A stretch of 5,182 nt of DNA from Chromatiales bacterium. Lineage in GTDB: Bacteria > Pseudomonadota > Gammaproteobacteria > Thiohalomonadales > Thiohalomonadaceae. This document shows positions 1 to 5,182 of this stretch, piece after piece; position 1 is the first letter of the stretch; every line of letters starts with the position of its first letter. The position numbers and the translations under genes were made by a program. The stretch is from contig JAOTST010000140.1 in the NCBI GenBank assembly GCA_029864785.1, positions 1 through 5,182 of the forward strand, in the 5' to 3' direction. A model generated the notes under the pieces. The model was not told the origin of the DNA. It worked only from the letters and a program-made list of their open reading frames with translations, and searched no databases.

Positions 1-1274
1 TTTTTCTTAACTCTTCCTACACCATGCTCACCCGAGAGGGTACCGTTGAGCTCTAGGGTTAATCTAAAGAGTTCATCCAGAGCCTTCTCGGCCGCAGCAA
101 GTTGTTCTGGAACACTCGGGTCAATCAGTAGGTTGACATGGAGATTGCCATTACCTGCATGGCCAAAGGTGACGATCTGAATGGCATGGCGCTCTTCAAT
201 ACGTTCAAGTTGTTCCAATAGGCGGGGTATTGAGGCGACGGGCACCACAATATCTTCATTGATCTTCTTCGGGGCAACCGTTCTCAAAGCGGGTGATAAT
301 GCCTTGCGGGTGCGCCAGAGATGAGCCTGTTGCGCCTCTGTTTTGGCATGAAAAATGTCGATCAGACCACTGTTTTCAGCCGCCTGTTCAATGACTGAAA
401 CCGAATGACCAATGGTTGCGGAGCTACCATCGACCTCGACAAGTAGCAGCGCTTTGGCATTATCGGGTAGCTCAAGGTTGGCGTAATCACGAATCATATT
501 GATCGCCTTACCATCCATTAGCTCAAGGGAGTAGGGGATAACGGGTTGCGCCATAATCGACGCTACGGCTTCAGCCGCGTTGTGGATTGAGTCATACAGT
601 AGGCGCAGCATCTGCTTCTGTTCGGGTAGTGGTTGCAGCTTTAGGGTCGCCTGAGTGATGATAGACAGCGTCCCCTCGGAGCCGATTAGTAGTCGAGTTA
701 GATCATAGCCAACCACTCCCTTAGTGGTGTAACAGCCGGTGCTAAAGGCCGCTCCCGTCCCATCGACAGCACGCAGTCCAAGGGTATTCTCACGGACTGA
801 GCCATACTTCACCGCGCGTGGTCCGGCTGAATTACAGCCGAGATTTCCTCCGACACTACAGAAGGCGCTACTGGTTGGATCGGGGGGCCAGAAGAATCCG
901 TGTTCGGTTGCGGCATCCTGGATCGACTGATTGGTAACCCCGGGTTCGACCACCATCACTCGGTTGGCAGGGTCGACCTTGATAATCTGATCCATCTGCT
1001 CTAAAGAGATCACAACCCCACCGGGTTCTGGCACGGCGGCACCTGCCGTTCCTGTACCGCGTCCGCGGCAGGTCAGGGCGACTTTGTGTTGATGACACCA
1101 TGCGACAATCGAAGAAATCTCTGTCTCACTCTGTGCAAGCAGCACGGCAGAGGGGATCTGTTGCAGGCGGCTATTGTCGTAGCTATAGGCAATACACTGC
1201 TCCGGCTGGGTGAAGCAGCGTGCTTCTGGAAGCAGTTTTTTGAGTGTCTTGAATTGAGTGGTAGTGAGAGTCAT
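1..1274 (-). CDS. FAD-linked oxidase of the GlcD / D-lactate dehydrogenase type (C-terminal end cut by the window edge)
   Basis: An open frame runs from ATG at 1274 to the left edge with no stop, giving 424 residues. Relatives are about 460-480 aa, so roughly 40-60 residues may be missing. The N-terminal half is a PCMH-type FAD-binding domain: glycine-rich loop RGRGTGTAGAA (residues 70-80), PPDPTSSAFCSVGGN (130-144), NSAGPRAVKYG (148-158) and IGSEGTLSIIT (197-207). The C-terminal half is the FAD-oxidase C domain, with the histidine motif GHAGNGNLHVN (371-381) and GTLSGEHGVG (411-420) near the cut end. The family oxidises 2-hydroxy acids such as D-lactate, glycolate or 2-hydroxyglutarate with FAD; the substrate here cannot be read from sequence. 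No signal peptide is seen, so it is probably cytoplasmic or peripheral to the inner membrane. The ATG lies 6 bases after the gmhA stop, so it is probably the last visible operon gene. An AGAGAGG run precedes the ATG but sits very close to it. A fused C-terminal Fe-S domain, found in some relatives, cannot be excluded. Confidence 0.93.
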   Translation of the reverse strand, partial: MTLTTTQFKTLKKLLPEARCFTQPEQCIAYSYDNSRLQQIPSAVLLAQSETEISSIVAWCHQHKVALTCRGRGTGTAGAAVPEPGGVVISLEQMDQIIKVDPANRVMVVEPGVTNQSIQDAATEHGFFWPPDPTSSAFCSVGGNLGCNSAGPRAVKYGSVRENTLGLRAVDGTGAAFSTGCYTTKGVVGYDLTRLLIGSEGTLSIITQATLKLQPLPEQKQMLRLLYDSIHNAAEAVASIMAQPVIPYSLELMDGKAINMIRDYANLELPDNAKALLLVEVDGSSATIGHSVSVIEQAAENSGLIDIFHAKTEAQQAHLWRTRKALSPALRTVAPKKINEDIVVPVASIPRLLEQLERIEERHAIQIVTFGHAGNGNLHVNLLIDPSVPEQLAAAEKALDELFRLTLELNGTLSGEHGVGRVKK

Positions 1275-1280
1275 GCCTCT

Positions 1281-1877
<597 letters not shown>

Positions 1878-2234
1878 CTATTCATCTGTTTCAAAGGCGG
1901 ATTTTATCCACTCTACACCAGTATCAGGGCTTATGGCGACTACATCAAAACGACAAGCTTGCTCCAATTTGTTCTGCTGTAGATAGTGTAGTGCTGTGGT
2001 GATAATTTTTTTCTGTTTTTGAGGTGTCACCATCTCACTAGCGCTGCCAAAACGTGGTGATTGGCGATATTTTACCTCAACAAAGACGAGTGTATCTGCA
2101 TCGTCCATGATGATATCGATCTCACCGCGTCGGCAGTGATAGTTTCTCTCGGTAAGCGTCAACCCTTGCTGCTGTAAGTAGTTGATTGCGGCCGTTTCGG
2201 CATCATGACCTATCTTATTGGGTGATGACTTCAT
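1878..2234 (-). CDS. yraN: YraN family protein (UPF0102), endonuclease-like fold
   Basis: A 118-residue protein with the signature of the UPF0102/YraN family, which adopts a restriction-endonuclease-like PD-(D/E)XK fold. Visible landmarks are GHDAETAAINYL at residues 9-20, RRGEIDIIM at 35-43 (E38 and D40), VFVEVKYR at 50-57 (E53 and K55, the E-x-K part of the nuclease motif), and RFDVVAI at 95-101. These match the usual metal-binding layout, so the active site appears intact. No substrate is firmly established for the family; a role in DNA processing is inference from the fold. No signal peptide or membrane segment is present. The ATG at 2234 lies inside the end of lpoA, giving a 20-base overlap in a different frame. 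It is the only sensible start, because the next in-frame methionine (residue 43) would remove half the nuclease core. The position between lpoA and the SIS gene is the conserved gammaproteobacterial order. Confidence 0.95.
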   Translation of the reverse strand: MKSSPNKIGHDAETAAINYLQQQGLTLTERNYHCRRGEIDIIMDDADTLVFVEVKYRQSPRFGSASEMVTPQKQKKIITTALHYLQQNKLEQACRFDVVAISPDTGVEWIKSAFETDE

Positions 2235-4125
2235 CCAGTTTCTCTGTAGCCGTGGGTTCTACATAGACAATATCTTTTACGGGTCGGGGAACGCCGCCTT
2301 TAAATTTTGACCAGGATAAGAGGCGTTTAATGTGATGTGCCTCGTTGATCGAAAGTTGTCCACTCTCCCCCCGATAGAGTTCATGGGGATAGGCATTAAG
2401 GATTGGTAGTAGGGGTATGATCTGGTAACTATCGATTCCCATAGCGACAAGACGTTTAAGCTGACCAGAATACTTTTTATTGAGGTGTTTGCTGCGCTTA
2501 GAAAATTCACTTTGACGGATATTCCAGGGCATATCACCAAAGAGGACTCCATTCATGTCTCGATCTAATTTTCTATCGGTTTTACCTGTGTAGAGGTAAG
2601 AGGTGGCTATGACCGGGAGATTGGCGGCATGGTGAAAACGTAGTTGAGGTTTGATGATGCGAGCTTGGCGTGGCTGAGCTGAGAGGAAGATGAGTTCAAT
2701 ATCCTCTCGGCGTCTTGGAGTAAACTCAAACTTCTCTCTAATGGTAGCTCTTAAGCGTTTGCGACGTAATTCACTGCGATTGATATCCAGCAGTGATTTT
2801 ATGGGTGTGGCAAAGTCATTGAGTTTTGGGTTGTAGTAGGCGCTACTGGCAATTGTTCCCCCATAGGCCTCCCACTGTTTACGAAATGCCAGTGACATCC
2901 TTCTACCGAGACTGTTTTCAGGGAGTAGAATCGAGATGCGACTATAACCCTCATGCCAGGCACGGTTGGCAACATTAATAGCCTCATTTTCGGGGGAGAG
3001 AGAGAATTGATAGGTATTTTCTTGAGTGGAACCCTCCGTCAGGTTGAGGTTTAACATAGGGACTGAGTAGTTACGACTAATGGTTGTCAGTCGTTGAATG
3101 ACCTTTTTATTGAGAGGGCCGAGGACAAATTCGGCACCATCATTAATTGCTTTTTGATAGAGCGACTCGATTAAGTCGGGGTTTCCTGCGGTGTCATAGA
3201 AGCGTAGGGTAATTTCAGTTTTATGGCTGTCAGACAGATAGCTTGCCAATATGCCATCTCTAAGGGCTGCCCCAGCCTTGGCATAGGATCCGCTAAGTGG
3301 AATCAGGATGGCGATCTGTTTTGGGTTGAGTACCAGTTTACGACTACGATCCAATAGGTCCGATATTAATTTTTCCTGGGCAGGGTGTTCAGAGTAGCGT
3401 TTTTTCCATAATTCAACTTGCTCGCTGAGTTCGTCGGGAAAGCGAGTTAATTCTCGGGTAATGGCGATTAAATCGGCCCATCCCTGAAGCGTTGAGCTTT
3501 GCTCTCCTAAAATAATACCATCTAATATTTCCTGAGGGAGATGAGAGAGTAGCATCCATAAGGCCGTTTGGTTTGCGGCAATTTGACTCTCACCAAAAAC
3601 AAACTGTTCTCGTTTGATATAGTCATTGGCAGCCTCAACGCTAAGTCCCATCTGAATCTCAATTTCGGCACGTAGACGATAAAAACGAGCAAATAATTCA
3701 GGTTTTTCCCTCACGCTATTGCTGGAGATGCTCGGCCGCTTGAGTAGCAGAAGCGCCTTGTCAGGATTGGATGCTTTAAGGAATGTGGCGTAGCTGAGTT
3801 GATACTCTAGCTGGTAGGGCAGAGGTAGTAGCTCGGGATTAATTTCAATGAACTGTTTTTCTGTTACAGCGGCAGGTAAGATTTTCATCTGAGAATTAAG
3901 AAGGAGAAGATTGGAAAGCGCTTGCTCTTTTGGCGGTAGATTATCAACGCGAGGCATCTTGGCAACACTGTTATAATCACCCGCATCATATGCACTCTGT
4001 AGTCTTGGAATATAGCCGTTCTCTCCTGAAGTTAAACCCTCTTCAGCGGTACGCACCGATGCTCCGCCGCCGCAACCGGAGAGAAGGGGTAACAGCAGTA
4101 GGATTGTGTAGAGTATGCGCAACAT
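2215..4125 (-). CDS. lpoA: LpoA, outer-membrane lipoprotein activator of penicillin-binding protein 1A
   Basis: A 636-residue lipoprotein, slightly shorter than E. coli LpoA (678). LpoA reaches from the outer membrane through the periplasm and stimulates the peptidoglycan synthase PBP1A. The N-terminus is a lipoprotein signal with a hydrophobic stretch at residues 4-15 and lipobox LSGC, acylated at C18. Glycine at +2, with no aspartate, predicts outer-membrane sorting. Residues about 30-260 form a helical TPR-like region. From about 268 there is a type I periplasmic-binding-protein fold: IAILIPLSGSYAKAGAALRDG (271-291, here given only as landmark), AEFVLGPLNKK (331-341), VPMLNLN (355-361), IELIFLSAQPRQARIIKPQL (476-495), GVLFGDMPWNI (526-536) and GIDSYQIIPLL (563-573). 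ATG 4125 is the only start that keeps the signal peptide; the next methionine is residue 80, and an in-frame stop lies a short way upstream. No good Shine-Dalgarno precedes it. It is the first gene of the leftward operon and diverges from rsmI. Confidence 0.95.
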   Translation of the reverse strand: MLRILYTILLLLPLLSGCGGGASVRTAEEGLTSGENGYIPRLQSAYDAGDYNSVAKMPRVDNLPPKEQALSNLLLLNSQMKILPAAVTEKQFIEINPELLPLPYQLEYQLSYATFLKASNPDKALLLLKRPSISSNSVREKPELFARFYRLRAEIEIQMGLSVEAANDYIKREQFVFGESQIAANQTALWMLLSHLPQEILDGIILGEQSSTLQGWADLIAITRELTRFPDELSEQVELWKKRYSEHPAQEKLISDLLDRSRKLVLNPKQIAILIPLSGSYAKAGAALRDGILASYLSDSHKTEITLRFYDTAGNPDLIESLYQKAINDGAEFVLGPLNKKVIQRLTTISRNYSVPMLNLNLTEGSTQENTYQFSLSPENEAINVANRAWHEGYSRISILLPENSLGRRMSLAFRKQWEAYGGTIASSAYYNPKLNDFATPIKSLLDINRSELRRKRLRATIREKFEFTPRRREDIELIFLSAQPRQARIIKPQLRFHHAANLPVIATSYLYTGKTDRKLDRDMNGVLFGDMPWNIRQSEFSKRSKHLNKKYSGQLKRLVAMGIDSYQIIPLLPILNAYPHELYRGESGQLSINEAHHIKRLLSWSKFKGGVPRPVKDIVYVEPTATEKLDEVITQ

Positions 4126-4128
4126 ATG

Positions 4129-4160
4129 GGTTAAAAGTTCGTATTCTTTAGTGGTTAAAA
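4129..4160 (+). repeat. Two GGTTAAAA direct repeats between lpoA and rsmI
   Basis: GGTTAAAA occurs exactly at 4129-4136 and 4153-4160, start to start 24 bases. A near copy, GGTTATAA, lies at 4183-4190 directly before the rsmI start. Repeats at this spacing in a divergent promoter region could be a protein-binding site. However, an AT-rich 8-mer repeated in AT-rich DNA may well be chance. Confidence 0.35.
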
Positions 4161-4180
4161 TAGCTCAAAACATATTTAGT

Positions 4181-4184
4181 GAGG
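4181..4184 (+). promoter_or_regulatory. Ribosome binding site supporting the GTG start of rsmI
   Basis: GAGG, within AGTGAGGTT, sits 7 bases before GTG at 4192. This spacing is ideal for a Shine-Dalgarno sequence and fixes the uncommon GTG start. The resulting N-terminus places the ATPIGNLDDIT motif at residue 13, where the family usually has it. Confidence 0.8.
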
Positions 4185-4191
4185 TTATAAC

Positions 4192-5040
4192 GTGTCAATT
4201 ATACAGCCTGGGGTTCTCTATATTGTAGCAACACCCATTGGCAATCTTGATGATATCACTCTGCGGGCTAGGGATATTTTATCAGAGGTTGATGCCATTG
4301 CAGCAGAGGATACGCGACATAGCCGATCTTTGCTCAACCATTTAGGAATAAACACGCCGTTATTTGCCGTGCATGATCACAATGAGGAGCAGAAAAGTCA
4401 GTCTATTATTGAGCGACTACAGCGGGGTGAATCGATTGCGCTGATTAGTGATGCAGGCACCCCACTTATCAGTGATCCTGGTTACCGTCTGGTTAGAGCT
4501 GCTCATCAAGCGGGTCAGCAGGTCTGCCCGATACCGGGTGCTTCGGCTATGGTTACGGCGCTCTCAGTTTGTGGTCTGGCAACCGATCGCTTTTGCTTTG
4601 AAGGATTTTTATCGGCTAAATCTGGAACTCGGCGAGATCAGTTAAAAAAATTGACCGATGAATCGAGAACCCTGATCTTTTATGAATCGTCCCATCGAGT
4701 GGTGGCGACGCTAATTGATATGGTTGAAATATTTGGGAGAGAGCGAGAGGCGACGTTGGCACGGGAGCTGACCAAGAAGTTTGAGACCATTAAGCAATCA
4801 ACGCTGTCAGATTTACAGGAGTTTGTGGCGGGAGATGCCAATCAACAAAAAGGGGAGTTTGTTCTCTTGATTGCGGGGGAAAAAGCGGAGCAGGTAGGGA
4901 CACTTGATAGTGAAAGCCGACGAATTGTTGAGCTGTTGGGTAATGAGTTACCGGTCAAGCAGGCTTCAAAATTAGCGGCTGAGATAACCGGACGAAAAAA
5001 AAGAGAACTCTATCAGCATCTACTTGGAAGAGAAAAATAG
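4192..5040 (+). CDS. rsmI: 16S rRNA (cytidine(1402)-2'-O)-methyltransferase RsmI
   Basis: A 282-residue protein, close to E. coli RsmI (286). It uses S-adenosylmethionine to 2'-O-methylate C1402 in the decoding centre of 16S rRNA, in the cytoplasm on the small subunit; RsmH adds the N4 methyl to the same base. It is a tetrapyrrole-methylase-type (class III) methyltransferase. Landmarks in order are ATPIGNLDDIT (13-23), AEDTRHSR (38-45), ISDAGTPLISDPG (85-97, the SAM-pocket region and family signature), IPGASA (114-119), FYESSHR (163-169), ARELTKKFE (190-198) and GEFVLLI (221-227). A small helical C-terminal domain (about 240-282) with GRKKRELY follows. The start is GTG with a good Shine-Dalgarno. 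It stands alone on the plus strand, divergent from lpoA as in other gammaproteobacteria. No convincing rightward terminator lies directly after the TAG. No truncation or missing motif is seen. Confidence 0.97.
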   Translation: MSIIQPGVLYIVATPIGNLDDITLRARDILSEVDAIAAEDTRHSRSLLNHLGINTPLFAVHDHNEEQKSQSIIERLQRGESIALISDAGTPLISDPGYRLVRAAHQAGQQVCPIPGASAMVTALSVCGLATDRFCFEGFLSAKSGTRRDQLKKLTDESRTLIFYESSHRVVATLIDMVEIFGREREATLARELTKKFETIKQSTLSDLQEFVAGDANQQKGEFVLLIAGEKAEQVGTLDSESRRIVELLGNELPVKQASKLAAEITGRKKRELYQHLLGREK

Positions 5041-5072
5041 CAGCAAAGCCTATTCTTCTTCTCCCTTCGCTG
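5033..5072 (-). terminator. Possible leftward intrinsic terminator overlapping the rsmI 3' end
   Basis: On the minus strand CAGCGAAG (plus 5065-5072) can pair with CTTTGCTG (plus 5041-5048) over 8 positions, including one G-U pair. It is followed by CTATTTTTCT, whose T run is plus 5033-5037. On the plus strand the same arms contain an A-C mismatch and lack a T tract, so the signal is directional. The 16-base loop is large, so this is weak. It would end a transcript coming from the right of the window towards rsmI. Confidence 0.3.
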
Positions 5073-5124
5073 TATTCACGGTATAAGTCGCATGCAACGA
5101 ATATGGGTGTTTAAGTATCGTGGT

Positions 5125-5152
5125 TTGGGTGTGAATAAGGCCTCTATATAAG
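5125..5152 (+). promoter_or_regulatory. Weak sigma70-like promoter candidate near the right edge
   Basis: TTGGGT (5125-5130) and TATAAG (5147-5152) are 16 bases apart and resemble -35 and -10 boxes. Initiation would fall just before the inverted repeat at 5160-5180, so a transcript would begin with or near that hairpin. The match is modest, and AT-rich intergenic DNA often yields such pairs by chance. It would suit a gene or RNA starting beyond the window. Confidence 0.2.
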
Positions 5153-5159
5153 ACTCTTA

Positions 5160-5180
5160 TTATCAGCCTAAGGCTGATAA
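5160..5180. repeat. Perfect inverted repeat with 10-base arms at the right edge
   Basis: TTATCAGCCT (5160-5169) and AGGCTGATAA (5171-5180) are exact reverse complements around a single A at 5170. As RNA this gives a 9-bp stem with a 3-base loop. The minus strand has no T run after it. The plus strand continues with AA and the window ends, so a rightward T tract is unseen. It may be a terminator for rsmI with its tail cut off, an operator, or the end of a repeat element. Confidence 0.7.
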
Positions 5181-5182
5181 AA

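Larger units (their letters stand above)
4126..4191. promoter_or_regulatory. Divergent lpoA / rsmI intergenic control region
   Basis: These 66 AT-rich bases are the only space for the promoters of both the leftward lpoA operon and rsmI. Rightward, TAAAAT (4156-4161) resembles a -10 box but has no convincing -35 partner. Leftward, the minus strand carries TTGAGC (plus 4163-4168) as a -35 candidate, followed 17 bases later by AATACG, a poor -10. Neither pair is strong, so the exact promoters are inference; the assignment as a control region rests on gene layout. Promoters could also lie inside the neighbouring coding sequences. Confidence 0.6.
5041..5182. other. Non-coding region downstream of rsmI, no gene recognised
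   Basis: These 142 bases after the rsmI stop hold no recognisable gene. A 19-codon plus-strand frame (ATG at 5092, stop at 5149-5151) has no ribosome binding site. A minus-strand frame is open from the right edge to a TAG at 5050-5052 but shows no known motif. In several gammaproteobacteria rsmI is followed by the RNase P RNA gene rnpB and then the mraZ division cluster. I see no RNase P RNA core here, so any rnpB would have to begin at or beyond the right edge. Confidence 0.5.

Noticed and set aside
868..1101. 77-codon minus-strand frame inside the oxidase gene
   Set aside because: It is a different frame of the same strand as the FAD-oxidase coding region, which carries clear family motifs across these positions. 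The peptide is arginine-rich and without a motif, typical of an out-of-frame reading of GC-rich coding DNA.
1..1274. Possibility that the oxidase gene is a frameshifted pseudogene
   Set aside because: Translation from 1274 to the edge stays in one frame for 424 codons and carries all expected FAD-binding and C-terminal motifs in order. The gene is simply cut by the window edge.
2277..2987. Minus-strand frames at 2277-2552 and 2799-2987 within lpoA
   Set aside because: lpoA motifs continue through both stretches without a frameshift, so these are shadow frames.
3930..4151. 73-codon plus-strand frame antisense to the lpoA signal peptide region, ending in the intergenic spacer
   Set aside because: It is antisense to the lpoA lipoprotein signal and first helices, with no ribosome binding site and no motif.
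4448..4645. 65-codon plus-strand frame inside rsmI
   Set aside because: It is out of frame with the strongly conserved RsmI motifs ISDAGTPLISDPG and IPGASA over the same bases.
5092..5151. 19-codon plus-strand frame starting at ATG 5092
   Set aside because: There is no ribosome binding site before it, the peptide has no recognisable feature, and its stop overlaps the candidate -10 box.

Overview
The window looks like ordinary gammaproteobacterial chromosome. Four genes run leftward in the order lpoA, yraN, gmhA/diaA-type SIS gene, FAD-linked oxidase. rsmI runs rightward from a short divergent intergenic region. The block rsmI <-> lpoA-yraN-diaA/gmhA is a well-known conserved arrangement in Gammaproteobacteria, and LpoA itself is essentially restricted to that class. 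Base composition is moderate, with hand-counted lines of lpoA near 42-43% GC and the oxidase gene higher. The SIS protein resembles the phosphoheptose isomerase of non-enteric gammaproteobacteria such as Pseudomonas more than enteric DiaA. I cannot name the genus.

Layout. 1-1274 (minus) is a GlcD-type FAD-linked oxidase whose C-terminal end runs off the left edge. 1281-1871 (minus) is the SIS-domain phosphoheptose isomerase. 1878-2234 (minus) is yraN, which overlaps the end of lpoA by 20 bases. 2215-4125 (minus) is the outer-membrane lipoprotein LpoA. 4126-4191 is a 66-base AT-rich divergent control region. 4192-5040 (plus) is rsmI, starting at GTG behind a clear Shine-Dalgarno sequence. 5041-5182 has no convincing gene. 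It holds a 10-bp-arm inverted repeat at the right edge, a weak promoter-like pair, and a terminator-like hairpin that reads leftward.

Function. The leftward genes have junctions of 6, 6 and -20 bases and are almost certainly co-transcribed from upstream of lpoA. LpoA activates the peptidoglycan synthase PBP1A from the outer membrane. GmhA makes the heptose precursor of the LPS inner core, so the operon leans towards the cell envelope. YraN is a nuclease-fold protein of unclear role. The oxidase is a flavoprotein for a 2-hydroxy acid such as D-lactate or glycolate, and its link to the others is not obvious. RsmI 2'-O-methylates C1402 of 16S rRNA.

I found no mobile element, CRISPR array, tRNA, or sign of an undescribed defence or biosynthetic system. 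The least explained part is the last 140 bases.
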